A stretch of 64,000 nt of DNA from Rhizobium binae (GTDB lineage: Bacteria; Pseudomonadota; Alphaproteobacteria; Rhizobiales; Rhizobiaceae), in contig NZ_CP071604.1 in NCBI RefSeq assembly GCF_017357225.1, positions 561,001 to 625,000 of the forward strand, read 5' to 3'. The position numbers were made by a program, and so were the translations under genes. How positions within the stretch are numbered: the stretch's first letter is position 1; the number at the start of each line of letters is the position of its first letter. The notes under the pieces are model-generated. The model made no database searches. It was not told where the DNA came from and saw only the letters and a program-made list of their open reading frames with translations. Below, one piece after another: positions 8,336 through 16,763 of this stretch.

Positions 8336-8716
8336 ATGCGCCTGAACCATCTCGATTTTCACGTACCCGATATTGCCGAGACGGCGGATTTCTTCATCCG
8401 CCATTTCGGCCTGAAGCTGAAGGATCTGCGCGGCAACAATGGCCTAGCGATCCTGGAGGACGATTCCGGCCTCGAAATCGTCCTCAGCCACGCCATCGCC
8501 AAGTTCGGCACCGCCGACCAGGTGGAGATAGGGCGTCAGACCTATCACATCGGCTTCATTCTGCCCGAAAAGGCGGATGTCGAGGCTGTCCATGCCGGGC
8601 TTATTGTTGCTGGTGCCATGCTCTCCGGTCCGCCGGCCGTTATGCGGGGCGGCTGGCTGTTCTATTGCACGGCGCCGGGGAATATCCTCGTCGAGGTGGG
8701 CTGGCGGCCGGGTTAG
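8336..8716 (+). CDS. VOC family (glyoxalase/dioxygenase superfamily) protein
   Basis: 126 residues with the beta-alpha-beta-beta-beta pattern of vicinal oxygen chelate proteins: MRLNHLDFHVPDIAETADFF at the start, LEDDSGLEIVL in the middle, and YHIGFILPE with a closing GNILVEVGW. A metal-ligand-like His in LNHLDFHV and Glu in VEVGW are present. The superfamily includes glyoxalase I, bleomycin-binding proteins and ring-cleaving dioxygenases; the substrate cannot be told from sequence. GAACGGAGACTGTCC before the ATG supplies the ribosome binding site. It stands alone between a repeat and an intergenic region. Confidence 0.85.
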   Translation: MRLNHLDFHVPDIAETADFFIRHFGLKLKDLRGNNGLAILEDDSGLEIVLSHAIAKFGTADQVEIGRQTYHIGFILPEKADVEAVHAGLIVAGAMLSGPPAVMRGGWLFYCTAPGNILVEVGWRPG

Positions 8717-8739
8717 AAAAGGGCGAGAGGTGTTTGCTG

Positions 8740-8800
8740 CGAGCTGCCCCTCACCCTAACCCAACCGGGCTCGAGACCCGTGGCTCGACCCCGGTTGGTG
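8740..8800. repeat. Short palindromic intergenic repeat
   Basis: GCCCCTCACCCTAAC is followed by the inverted arms CCAACCGGG (8761-8769) and CCCGGTTGG (8790-8798), with CGAGACCCGTGG in the loop. The same CGAGACCCGTGG and a GCCCCTCA..CCTAACC motif recur at 63690-63830, which suggests a dispersed repeat family. Confidence 0.5.
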
Positions 8801-8831
8801 CCGGCAGGCGGCGAACGCTGAGATATTTGTC

Positions 8832-10838
8832 TCAGAACTCCGTCCATTCACCATCCTGGCTTTTCGGCGCGTTGCCGCCGCCGAAGGCGTTGGCGAGGGT
8901 CTGGCCGAGGGCGCGGGCGGGTGAGGCGGTCGGGCGGGCAGTGCCTTCCCGGGCGACGCGGATCGCCGGAGCCTTGGCCACCGGGCGCGCGGGCGGGCGC
9001 GGGGCTGGGGCCGGCGGCCGGGTTGAGGCGATCGGGGCGGCGGCGGCGAGGCTGCCGGTGCCGGTCAGCCGGAACTGGCCAAGCAGATTGTTGAGCGCTG
9101 TCGCCTCCGTGGCCAAGCTGTGGCTGGCGGCGGTCGATTGCTCGACCATCGCCGCGTTCTGCTGCGTGCCCTGGTCCATGGTGTTGACGGCGGTGTTGAT
9201 CTCCTGCAGCCCGATCGACTGTTCGCGCGAGGCTTCGGCTATCGCGTGGACATGCTGGTTGATTTCCTGAACTTCGGTGACGATCGCATCGAGCGCCTTG
9301 CCGGTTTCGCCGACCAGCGAGACGCCGGTCTGCACATGCGTGCCTGAATTGGTGATCAGGCCCTTGATTTCCTTGGCCGCCTTGGCCGAACGCTGGGCGA
9401 GTTCGCGCACCTCCTGGGCGACGACCGCAAAGCCCTTGCCGGCCTCGCCGGCGCGCGCTGCCTCGACCCCGGCGTTCAGCGCCAGCAGATTGGTCTGGAA
9501 GGCGATGTCGTCGATGACGCCGATGATGTTGCCGATCTCGACCGAGGACTGTTCGATCTGCTGCATCGCGGAGACGGCCTTGCGGACGATCTCGCCGGAT
9601 TTTTCGGCGCCGAGGCGGGTGCGGGTAACGAGGCGGCTCGCCTCCTCGGCGCGTTTGGCGGCGTCGCGCACCGTCGTGGTGATCTCTTCGAGCGCCGCTG
9701 CGGTCTCTTCGACCGAGGCCGACTGCTGTTCCGTCCGCCGGGAAAGCTCGTCTGCGGACGAACGGATCTCGTTGGCGCCGGCGCCGATTGCCCGGGCATT
9801 GGCGCCGACCGCCTGCAGCGTCTCGTTGAGCTTCTCGACCGAATGGTTGAAATCCTGGCGCAGCGCGTCGAGATGGGCGACGAACGGCTCGCCGATATGC
9901 GAGGCGAGATCACCGGCGGCAAGGCGGCGCAGGCCGTCGCCGAGGGCTGAGACGGCGTGTTCGAGTTCAGATGCCTCGCGGGTCTTCTGCGCCTCGCGTT
10001 CGCGGCGCTCGCCATCGCTGACGCTGCGGTCTGCCTCGGCGCGCGCCTCGATCTGACGGCGCTCGATCGCGTTGTCGCGGAAGATCGAAACGGCCTTGGC
10101 CATCTGGCCGATTTCATCGTCGCGGTCGAGGCCGCCGATCTCGCTGTCGGTGTCGCCCTCGGCAAGGCGCGTCATGCGCAGTCGCAATTGCGCCATCGGG
10201 CCCGCGATGCCGGCCTGTGCGACCGCGACGCCGATGCCGATTGCGGCGAGAACGGCAATGCCGATCAGGATAAGACAGAAGCTGATCCTGCCGTTGACGG
10301 AAGCCGAGAGCGCGTCGCCGCCGTCGTTGAGCAGCGCCATCATCGCATCATTGTTGGCGATCATCTTCGGCGTCAGGGCATCGAGCTTGGCGTTGATCAG
10401 GGCGACATTGGCGAGCGCGCCGGCGCTGTCCTTGGCTTTGCTCTGTTCGATGATCTTGTTCGCCAGGGCTTCGATGTCATCGATGCCAGCCTGCAGCTCG
10501 TCGATCGCAGCCTTGCGGCTCGGCACCAGCGCCAGCGCCTGCTTCAGCCGGTCGCGCGCCTGCGGCAGCTTGCTCGGCGTGGCGAGCGCCGTCTCGAAAG
10601 CCGGCGTATCGGGCTTCATGTCGGCGAGCAGCGTGACCTGCAGCACCGAGGCCACCACCGAGGCGCTCGCGCGTGCGCTCTGCATCGAGGCCAGCGCCTC
10701 ATGATCGATGAAGGCGCTGTAAGCAGCGTCCGCACGGCGAAAATCGGCGATGATATAGATCAGCCCGGCCATCATGATCAGCCCCAGCAGCGCCACGACC
10801 GATAGGATTTTCGTGCGAATTTTCAGATGCTTCAGCAT
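8832..10838 (-). CDS. Methyl-accepting chemotaxis protein
   Basis: 668 residues. Membrane segments lie near 12-35 and 183-210, enclosing a roughly 150-residue all-helical periplasmic sensor. A HAMP domain (about 205-260) and a long cytoplasmic signalling coiled coil follow, with the hairpin tip IAFQTNLLALNAGVEAARAGE. The protein ends in GEWTEF, a match to the C-terminal pentapeptide that tethers CheR and CheB, so it should be an autonomously adapting receptor. It is not beside other che genes. Between the coiled coil and the tether is an Ala/Pro/Arg-rich flexible linker. The ligand is unknown. Confidence 0.95.
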   Translation of the reverse strand: MLKHLKIRTKILSVVALLGLIMMAGLIYIIADFRRADAAYSAFIDHEALASMQSARASASVVASVLQVTLLADMKPDTPAFETALATPSKLPQARDRLKQALALVPSRKAAIDELQAGIDDIEALANKIIEQSKAKDSAGALANVALINAKLDALTPKMIANNDAMMALLNDGGDALSASVNGRISFCLILIGIAVLAAIGIGVAVAQAGIAGPMAQLRLRMTRLAEGDTDSEIGGLDRDDEIGQMAKAVSIFRDNAIERRQIEARAEADRSVSDGERREREAQKTREASELEHAVSALGDGLRRLAAGDLASHIGEPFVAHLDALRQDFNHSVEKLNETLQAVGANARAIGAGANEIRSSADELSRRTEQQSASVEETAAALEEITTTVRDAAKRAEEASRLVTRTRLGAEKSGEIVRKAVSAMQQIEQSSVEIGNIIGVIDDIAFQTNLLALNAGVEAARAGEAGKGFAVVAQEVRELAQRSAKAAKEIKGLITNSGTHVQTGVSLVGETGKALDAIVTEVQEINQHVHAIAEASREQSIGLQEINTAVNTMDQGTQQNAAMVEQSTAASHSLATEATALNNLLGQFRLTGTGSLAAAAPIASTRPPAPAPRPPARPVAKAPAIRVAREGTARPTASPARALGQTLANAFGGGNAPKSQDGEWTEF

Positions 10839-11189
10839 GGAAACGTTACCCGATTGGCCGGGCGTGCCGCACCGGCGCTGTCAAATCAATTGGTCAAACA
10901 GAGCGCTGACGCCTGCATCATGCGATCGGCCAGCGGGGTCCGATGACGTCGCCACAAATAAAGGGCACTATTCTTTAATGCCGCCCTAATGGCGGTGTGG
11001 AGAAAGCCCATAATTTGAGGGATGAAGAATTACGCCGGAACCCCTGCCTCTCCTGAGGTGCCCCGCAGAGGCTCGAAGGACGGGGCGGGCATTCCGGCGT
11101 CGGATAGACGCATATTCCCCGCCACGCATGACTCTGCTACATCTCTCCAACCCCGCACCGCTTCGCGCTGAACCCGAGACTGGATCACG
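10839..11189. other. Intergenic region between divergent receptor and binding-protein genes
   Basis: 351 bp that must hold both divergent promoters. It contains a small hairpin (CCGCC 10981-10985 with GGCGG 10991-10995) and a looser one (GCCTCT 11046-11051 with AGAGGC 11067-11072). No small gene and no convincing promoter could be assigned. Confidence 0.4.
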
Positions 11190-12056
11190 ATGATTGAATC
11201 CAAGCTGGCATCCCTCAGTCTGAAGGGATTTCTCGCGTTCGGGCTGTTGCTCTTTTCAAGCCTGGCCGCCTCCGCCCAGCAGGCGGCACCCTCTCTGCCG
11301 CTGCTCTTCGATGCCCGTGAACGTCTTGCGAGACCCGATCTTTCCTCGCTGGTGCGCCTGCGCTTCCTGACGTCGGTGGATTTCCCGCCCTTCAATTTCA
11401 CCGATCAGAACGGCAAGCTTTCCGGCTTCAACGTCGATCTCGCCCGCGAAATCTGCAGCGAGCTGGAGATTTCGGACAAGTGCCAGATCCAGGCGATCCC
11501 CTTTGCCGATCTCAAGGATGCGCTCGCCGCCTCGCAGGGCGATGCCGTCATCGCCGGACTTGCGGTGACCCCAGAGCTGCGTCGGCGGTTCGTCTTTTCC
11601 CGGCCCTATCTGATGCTGCCGGCGCGTTTCGTGCGCAATCTTGCGGCACCGGTCGAGGGCAAGACGGCGGCCGCCCTTGCCGGGCGGCCGGTCGGGGTCG
11701 TCAAGGGAACGGTGCACGAAGCGATGCTGGCCGCCTTTTTCCCGGCGCTCAAGGCCCAGACCTTCGACACGAAGGAGGCTCTGCTTGCGGCGCTGAAGGA
11801 GCGCAAGGTCGATGCCGCCTTCGCCGATGCGCTGCAGCTTTCCTTCTGGGTACCTTCGCCGGCTTCCGGCAAATGCTGCGCGCTGTTCGACGGTCCCTAT
11901 CTCTCCGAACATTTCCTCGGCGAGGGCATGACCATCATGCTGCGGCAGAAGGACAGCGTGCTGACATCAGCCATCGACCACGCGCTCGCCGCGCTGTCGC
12001 GCAACGGCCGTCTGCAGGAAATCTATCTGCGCTATTTCCCCTACGGCCTTTACTGA
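11190..12056 (+). CDS. Periplasmic amino-acid-type substrate-binding protein
   Basis: 288 residues with a signal peptide ending near SLAASAQQ (about residue 30), then an SBP_bac_3 fold: LRFLTSVDFPPFNFTD (about 52), GFNVDLAREIC, and the hinge-side segment GDAVIAGLAVTPELRRRFVFS. Such proteins bind amino acids or opines for ABC importers. No permease or ATPase gene adjoins it, so it is an orphan binding protein that either serves a remote transporter or has a sensory role. Two extra cysteines (in SGKCCALF) are unusual and could form a disulfide. Its stop codon abuts the convergent TerB gene. Confidence 0.87.
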   Translation: MIESKLASLSLKGFLAFGLLLFSSLAASAQQAAPSLPLLFDARERLARPDLSSLVRLRFLTSVDFPPFNFTDQNGKLSGFNVDLAREICSELEISDKCQIQAIPFADLKDALAASQGDAVIAGLAVTPELRRRFVFSRPYLMLPARFVRNLAAPVEGKTAAALAGRPVGVVKGTVHEAMLAAFFPALKAQTFDTKEALLAALKERKVDAAFADALQLSFWVPSPASGKCCALFDGPYLSEHFLGEGMTIMLRQKDSVLTSAIDHALAALSRNGRLQEIYLRYFPYGLY

Positions 12057-12470
12057 TCAGCCCTTGCGGAAGCGGGCAATAGCGCTGCGCTCGATCGCCG
12101 CGCAGGTGAGCTTGTCGAGGCCGAGACGGTCACGCAGCAGGCTGAGCAGCCGCAATTCCTCGGCCTTGACCGAAAGGTCGGCGGAAGCCACTTCGACGGC
12201 GAGCGCATAGGCCGTGTCGTAGAGTTTTGCCGGCAGCGTGTCGCGCACGGTTTCGAGAACGACGTCAAGGCCTTCCGGTCCGGCCAGCAGCGAGGCGCAA
12301 TCGCGCGCCACCGAAATCAGCTTGTCGTCGTCGAAATCCCGGAAAACCGGCAGGAAGCCGATCAACTGGCCGATCCTTTCCATCTCCCTGTCGTTCATGG
12401 TGCTGTCGACGGCGGAGGCCATCACCATCACATAAATCAGGGCATCATGGGCGGATAGCGGCTTGTTCAT
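12057..12470 (-). CDS. TerB-family (tellurite resistance-like) protein
   Basis: 137 residues, all helical. It has the family layout: HDALIYVMVMASAVDSTMNDREMERI (about 8-33), then a second helical half with AVEVASADLSVKAEELRLLSLL (about 90-111). The acidic Asp/Glu residues in both halves are in the positions that bind metal in TerB-like proteins. TerB homologues are soluble cytoplasmic proteins, often linked to stress or membrane-associated complexes, though the tellurite name may mislead here since no terACDE genes are near. AAGGAATCAGAG precedes the start. It overlaps nothing and is convergent with the binding-protein gene. Confidence 0.85.
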   Translation of the reverse strand: MNKPLSAHDALIYVMVMASAVDSTMNDREMERIGQLIGFLPVFRDFDDDKLISVARDCASLLAGPEGLDVVLETVRDTLPAKLYDTAYALAVEVASADLSVKAEELRLLSLLRDRLGLDKLTCAAIERSAIARFRKG

Positions 12471-12557
12471 CTCTGATTCCTTTTTCGGTGAGCGGAGATT
12501 AAGAATTGGCGGCCGCCTTTACAAGGGATCGGCAGCATCGCCAGCCGTGGACCTCCG

Positions 12558-13271
12558 TCATTTGCGGCGCGGGTCGCCGCCGTAAATGCCTTTCTGTGCT
12601 TGTTTCGCCTTCTCGGCGACGGCGCCGAGCGGCGAGCCCGCCTCTGCTTCGGCCCAGCCGTTTTCGGCGAGCCATGTGCCGAGATCCTGCGTGCCGAGCC
12701 GGCAGGCGGCGGTCGCCATCTCCTTCCATTCCGCCATGTCGAGGTCGCAGGTGAGGCTGCGGTTGCGCAAGAGCTGACGCAGCGCCGTCTTCGCCATCAT
12801 GCCGCAGGGCCATTGCCGGCCTGCCGGCCCGCATATCCTGTCGGCCGGTGTCGGGATGATGCCGGCAAGCTGAAGCCGGCGCTCGCCAAAGGTAAGCAGG
12901 CCGGCATTTTCGGCCACCGGCCGCGCCAGCTCGATCGGCTTCTTCGCGGCCGGCTCCGCCGCTTGCCGGCCGGGTGTCTCCGCTGGGCGCGGCGGATCGG
13001 CCGGCGTGACCGTCGTGCCTTCGGCCGGCGCGGGGGAGGGAGCGGCCGGTTGTGCCCCGCGTGCAATGATTTCGGCATCTGCGTCCGATATCGTCGCCGA
13101 CGGGCCTGCTGCCTCGGGGGCGGGTTCCGCCGCCGTTTCGGTTGCTGGCGCCTCTACGGTGATCATATCCTCGCCGCCCGTTCCGCCGCGCAGCCTTGCT
13201 TCTGCGGCGATCAGCAGGCCGGACACGACCGCCATTCCTGCGAGCCCGGTGAAGACGGCGGCAGGGCGCAT
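12558..13271 (-). CDS. Secreted or anchored thermonuclease-like protein, degenerate
   Basis: 237 residues. An N-terminal hydrophobic stretch (about 4-22) is followed by a long Pro/Ala/Glu-rich linker (about 35-120) and a C-terminal staphylococcal-nuclease-like (SNc) domain, recognisable from LAGIIPTPADRIC, WPCGMMAKTALRQLL, ACRLGTQDLGTWLAENGWAEA and AEKAKQAQKGIYG. The usual Asp and Glu/Arg catalytic residues after the first strand (typically DAPE) are not apparent, so it may lack nuclease activity. GGAAGAT lies upstream of the ATG at 13271; the frame is open further upstream but would add an unlikely 15 residues. It follows the S24 regulator on the same strand with only 11 bp between them. Confidence 0.78.
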   Translation of the reverse strand: MRPAAVFTGLAGMAVVSGLLIAAEARLRGGTGGEDMITVEAPATETAAEPAPEAAGPSATISDADAEIIARGAQPAAPSPAPAEGTTVTPADPPRPAETPGRQAAEPAAKKPIELARPVAENAGLLTFGERRLQLAGIIPTPADRICGPAGRQWPCGMMAKTALRQLLRNRSLTCDLDMAEWKEMATAACRLGTQDLGTWLAENGWAEAEAGSPLGAVAEKAKQAQKGIYGGDPRRK

Positions 13272-13282
13272 GGAATATCTTC

Positions 13283-13945
13283 CTATTGGCTGGCCCAGAT
13301 GATACGGGCGATCCACTCGACGTCGGATAGTTCGAGCGTCCGGTTTGGATGTTCGGGATTGAGCGACATCAGCTCGATCGACCGTGGACTCTGGCGCAGC
13401 AGAACCTTGGCCATCACCTCACCCTCGCGGGTGCGCACGACGACGCGGTCGTTGCGGCGCACCTGCGCGCCGGGCTCGACGATCAGCACGTCGCCGTCGC
13501 GGTAGAGCGGCATCATGCTCTCGCCCTGCACCTCCAGCGCATAGACGCTCGATTTCTGCGACGGGGCAGCCGGAAACTCGACCACGTCCCAGCCTTGCCC
13601 GGCCGGAAAGCCGCCATCGTCGAAGAAGCCGCCCGCACCCGCCTGCGCAAAGCCGAGCAGCGGAATGGCGCCGCCGTGCAGCTGAAACCGGTTTCCCGGC
13701 TGCTGGGCAGGAATGCCCCGCGGCAGGAGGGCGAGAAACTGCTCCATGCTCGCCCCTGTCGCATCGAGCACCTTGGCGATCGATTCGGTCGAGGGCCAGC
13801 GCAACCGTCCGTCGGCCGAAAGCCGTTTCGACTTGTTGAAGGAGGTCGGGTCGAGGCCGGCGCGGCGCGCAAGACCGGATGGCGTCAGGTCGTGCCGTTC
13901 GGCAAGCCTGTCGATCGCCTCCCAGATCTGGTCGTGTGACAGCAT
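13283..13945 (-). CDS. Helix-turn-helix/S24 LexA-like repressor
   Basis: 220 residues. An N-terminal HTH (DLTPSGLARRAGLDPTSFNK, about 21-40) precedes an S24 peptidase-like C-terminal domain with the serine in VQGESMMPLYRDGDVL and the lysine in EVMAKVLL. An Ala-Gly pair in the linker (FAQAGAGG) could be the self-cleavage site used by CI/LexA-type repressors. The start ATG 13945 gives MLSHDQIWEAIDRLAERH; the frame is open upstream without a recognisable start signal. Such proteins are common as chromosomal C1-like regulators in rhizobia. There are no phage genes nearby, so this is not a prophage repressor in context. Confidence 0.88.
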   Translation of the reverse strand: MLSHDQIWEAIDRLAERHDLTPSGLARRAGLDPTSFNKSKRLSADGRLRWPSTESIAKVLDATGASMEQFLALLPRGIPAQQPGNRFQLHGGAIPLLGFAQAGAGGFFDDGGFPAGQGWDVVEFPAAPSQKSSVYALEVQGESMMPLYRDGDVLIVEPGAQVRRNDRVVVRTREGEVMAKVLLRQSPRSIELMSLNPEHPNRTLELSDVEWIARIIWASQ

Positions 13946-14069
13946 AGCGCCCAATTCCGTGCGGCCTGTCCAAGGCCGCGCTTCAGCCGGCCGGAAGTCT
14001 AACCGACCGGGCGGCGCGCGTAAAGGTAAAAGAGGAATAAAATCCTGCCATCGGCAGTTTCGACGGCCC

Positions 14070-14717
14070 TCAGGCAACCATTGCCATGTTGATCTTGCCG
14101 AGCTGGATGACGGCCTGCGTGCGGCTGTCGACATCGAGTTTCAAGAGGATCGCCGAGACATGCGCCTTGATCGTCGCCTCGGAGACGCCGAGTTCATAGG
14201 CGATCTGCTTGTTCAGCAGCCCTTCGGCGAGCATGGTCAGCACCCGGCTCTGCTGCGGCGTCAGCGTGTGCAGGCGGTGGATCAGGTCGGCGACGTCCGG
14301 GTCCTGCTCCTGGCCGTCGCGATAGCTTTCCGGTGTGGCGATATCGCCGGCGAGCACCGTCTGGATGCCGCGGCGAATGTCTTCGATGCCGGAGGATTTC
14401 GAGATGAAGCCGGACGCGCCGAGTTCCAGCGCCCGGCGGATCGTCGTCGCGTCGTCGCTTGCCGAGACGATGATGATCGGCAGGCTGGCGAATTCGGCGC
14501 GCAATGCCATCAGGCCGGAAAAGCCGCTGACCCCCGGCATGGCGAGGTCGAGCAGCATCAGGTCGGCGTCCGGATGGGCGCCGGCGGCGGTCCGCGCCGC
14601 GGCAAAATCGCCGGCTTCGACGATCGACTGGCGGCCTTCCATGCCGCTGACGGCCTGGCGCAGCGCATCGCGAAAAAGCGGATGGTCGTCGGCAATGATG
14701 ATGGTCTGTTCCTGCAT
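14070..14717 (-). CDS. LuxR/NarL-family response regulator
   Basis: 215 residues. The receiver domain shows the acidic pair DD at 10-11, phospho-acceptor Asp near 57 in LMLLDLAMPG, and Lys in GFISKSS near 105. A C-terminal LuxR-type HTH follows (LTPQQSRVLTMLAEGLLNKQ onward, about 145-205). GGGAGGGAG precedes the ATG. No histidine kinase adjoins it. The symporter-type hybrid kinase at 46155-49658 belongs to a class that often pairs with NarL-type regulators, but a link across 32 kb is only a guess. Confidence 0.9.
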   Translation of the reverse strand: MQEQTIIIADDHPLFRDALRQAVSGMEGRQSIVEAGDFAAARTAAGAHPDADLMLLDLAMPGVSGFSGLMALRAEFASLPIIIVSASDDATTIRRALELGASGFISKSSGIEDIRRGIQTVLAGDIATPESYRDGQEQDPDVADLIHRLHTLTPQQSRVLTMLAEGLLNKQIAYELGVSEATIKAHVSAILLKLDVDSRTQAVIQLGKINMAMVA

Positions 14718-14807
14718 CGAAAACTCCCTCCCAAGAGCCCGATCACGCTGCATGCGACGCCGTCCCCACTGCGCTCCATGCATGCCTGCTGATATGACTA
14801 TATCAGA

Positions 14808-15206
14808 TCAGGTCTTCTGCGGAAGGGGATTGGCCTTTTCCTCGGCCTGGAACTCCTTCACCATCCCCATGAAACTCTTGATCATCTTTTCCATGATGCT
14901 GATAGAGCGGTCGATTTCGGCATCGCTCGGCAGCGCCCGCTCGACGAGGCCGCGCTGTTCGAGCTTGGTCACCCGCTGCGAAAGCCGGTCGAGTTCGTCC
15001 TCATAGGCCGCCCGCTCGTCGGCGGCCATGCGGCAGACGAGGGCGCCGTCCTTGTCCTGGCAGATCGACATGGCGCCGGTCTGCCGGTCGAGCCGGACGA
15101 AATGATCGCCGCTCTTCTCCAGCTGGAACCGGCCCGCATCGGCCTCGGCCGCCATGGCGCCGAGCGGCAGGAGAACAGCGCCAAGTGCGAGAGCCAAAAT
15201 CTTCAT
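14808..15206 (-). CDS. Secreted coiled-coil protein of unknown function
   Basis: 132 residues starting MKILALALGAVLLPLGAMAA, a clear Sec signal peptide cleaved near AMAA/EAD. The mature protein has two cysteines (SICQDKDG, LVCRMAADE) and then a helical, coiled-coil-like region (AYEDELDRLSQRVTKLEQ) and an amphipathic C-terminus. It is likely periplasmic. It sits upstream of the LuxR regulator on the same strand with a 90 bp gap. I do not recognise a characterised family; homologues in rhizobia are annotated as hypothetical. Confidence 0.75.
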   Translation of the reverse strand: MKILALALGAVLLPLGAMAAEADAGRFQLEKSGDHFVRLDRQTGAMSICQDKDGALVCRMAADERAAYEDELDRLSQRVTKLEQRGLVERALPSDAEIDRSISIMEKMIKSFMGMVKEFQAEEKANPLPQKT

Positions 15207-15321
15207 CGTCTCATCCTCCGGATTTTGCCTGTGCGGGTCCTGTTTTTTAAGCGCCGGGGCGTGGACATTGCCGCCTCTTTCCGGCAAAGCGCTGTGATCG
15301 AGGACCAGCAATCGCGAGGCC

Positions 15322-15678
15322 ATGATGACCCTGACACCGACCCTTTACAAGATCGTGACGGAAACGCTCTGGCAGCAAGCCAGACAAAGCGGTGTTTTTC
15401 ATGGCGCCGGCATCGATCTCAAGGACGGTTTCATCCATTTCTCGACGGCCGGCCAGGTCAAGCAGACCGCGGCCCTGCATTTTACCGGCCAGTCCGGCCT
15501 GATTCTGGTAGCCGTCGATGGCGGCGGCCTCGGTGACAAGCTGATCTTCGAAGCCTCGCGCGGCGGCGATCTGTTCCCACATCTCTATGCCGATCTGCCG
15601 CTTGCGGCCGTGCTCTGGGAGGTGCCGTTGCCGCTCGATGAGACCGGCGTTCATATTTTCCCGGAGCTGCAGCCATGA
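15322..15678 (+). CDS. DUF952 family protein
   Basis: 118 residues with the DUF952 pattern: TLYKIVTETLWQQA at the start, DGFIHFSTAGQVKQTA in the middle (about 40-55), and AVLWEVPLPLDETGVHIFPE near the end. The fold is related to glutathione-S-transferase-associated or ADP-ribosyltransferase-like small domains in some surveys, but function is unknown. The last codons overlap the start of pyrD by four bases (ATGA), so the two are translationally coupled. The DUF952-pyrD pairing is common in rhizobia. Confidence 0.88.
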   Translation: MMTLTPTLYKIVTETLWQQARQSGVFHGAGIDLKDGFIHFSTAGQVKQTAALHFTGQSGLILVAVDGGGLGDKLIFEASRGGDLFPHLYADLPLAAVLWEVPLPLDETGVHIFPELQP

Positions 15679-16763
15679 TCGACCCCTTCAAGCGTCTCGC
15701 CCGCAAGGGCCTCTTCCTGTTCGATCCGGAAACGGCGCACGGCATGTCGATCGCGGCGCTGAAGTCCGGCCTCGTGCCGGCCTGTCAGATCACTCCCGAT
15801 CCGCGCCTGCGCCAGACCGTCGCCGGACTTACCTTCGAAAACCCGCTCGGCATGGCGGCGGGCTACGACAAGAATGCCGAGGTGCCGGAGGCGCTGCTGA
15901 GGCTCGGCTTCGGCTTTACCGAGATCGGCACGGTGACGCCGAAGCCGCAATCCGGCAATCCGCGTCCGCGCATCTTCCGCCTGGTCGAGGATGAAGCGGT
16001 CATCAATCGCCTCGGTTTCAATAATGAAGGCCATGAGGCTGCTTTCGAGCGGCTCTCGGCGCTGACGGGCAAAGGCATTGTCGGCGTCAACATCGGCGCC
16101 AACAAGGACAGCGAGGACCGAATCGCCGATTATGTCGCCGGCATCCGCTGTTTCTATTCCGTCGCGCGCTATTTCACCGCCAATATCTCCTCACCGAATA
16201 CGCCCGGCCTGCGCGATCTGCAGGCGCGCGAAAGCCTTGCGGCGCTGCTGTCGGCCGTGCTGGCGGCGCGCGATGAAATGGCGGAGAAATCCGGCCGGAA
16301 TATCCCCGTCTTTCTGAAGATCGCCCCCGATCTGACCGAGGAGGGCATGGACGATATCGCCGCCGAGGCGCTTGCGCATCCGCTGGATGGGCTGATCGTC
16401 TCCAACACCACGCTGTCGCGTGAGGGCCTGAAAGATCAGCGCCAGGCCAAGGAGATGGGCGGCCTCTCCGGCGTGCCGCTGTTCGAAAAGTCGACCGCCG
16501 TGCTTGCCCGGATGCGCAAGCGCGTCGGTGCCGCGCTGCCGATTATCGGCGTCGGCGGCGTCTCCTCGGCCGAAACCGCGCTGGAGAAGATCAGGGCGGG
16601 CGCCGATCTCGTCCAGCTCTATTCCTGCATGGTCTATGAAGGTCCCGGCCTGCCGGGCGATATTGTCCGAGGCCTCTCGACGCTGCTCGACCGCGAAAAG
16701 GCCGGCTCGATCCGCGAACTGCGCGACAGCAGGCTGGATTACTGGGCGGCGCGGAAGGTCTGA
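15675..16763 (+). CDS. pyrD: Dihydroorotate dehydrogenase (quinone) PyrD
   Basis: A class 2, membrane-associated FMN enzyme that oxidises dihydroorotate to orotate in pyrimidine synthesis, passing electrons to ubiquinone. It has 362 residues, the usual length. Near the N-terminus is the amphipathic helix region, then NPLGMAAGYDKNAEV (about 55-69), GTVTPKPQ, INRLGFNNEG (about 112), ANISSPNTPGLR with the catalytic serine of class 2 enzymes, and FLKIAPDL and GVGGVSSAE near the FMN phosphate site. Its start overlaps the DUF952 stop. It is convergent with the MATE transporter: their 3' ends overlap by 25 bases. Confidence 0.96.
   Translation: MIDPFKRLARKGLFLFDPETAHGMSIAALKSGLVPACQITPDPRLRQTVAGLTFENPLGMAAGYDKNAEVPEALLRLGFGFTEIGTVTPKPQSGNPRPRIFRLVEDEAVINRLGFNNEGHEAAFERLSALTGKGIVGVNIGANKDSEDRIADYVAGIRCFYSVARYFTANISSPNTPGLRDLQARESLAALLSAVLAARDEMAEKSGRNIPVFLKIAPDLTEEGMDDIAAEALAHPLDGLIVSNTTLSREGLKDQRQAKEMGGLSGVPLFEKSTAVLARMRKRVGAALPIIGVGGVSSAETALEKIRAGADLVQLYSCMVYEGPGLPGDIVRGLSTLLDREKAGSIRELRDSRLDYWAARKV

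Noticed and set aside
12057..12470. Possible tellurite resistance operon
   Set aside because: Only a stand-alone TerB-like protein is present; no terA, terC, terD or terE genes in the window.
13283..13945. Possible prophage because of an S24/C1-like repressor
   Set aside because: No integrase, structural or lysis genes are nearby; neighbours are core genes.
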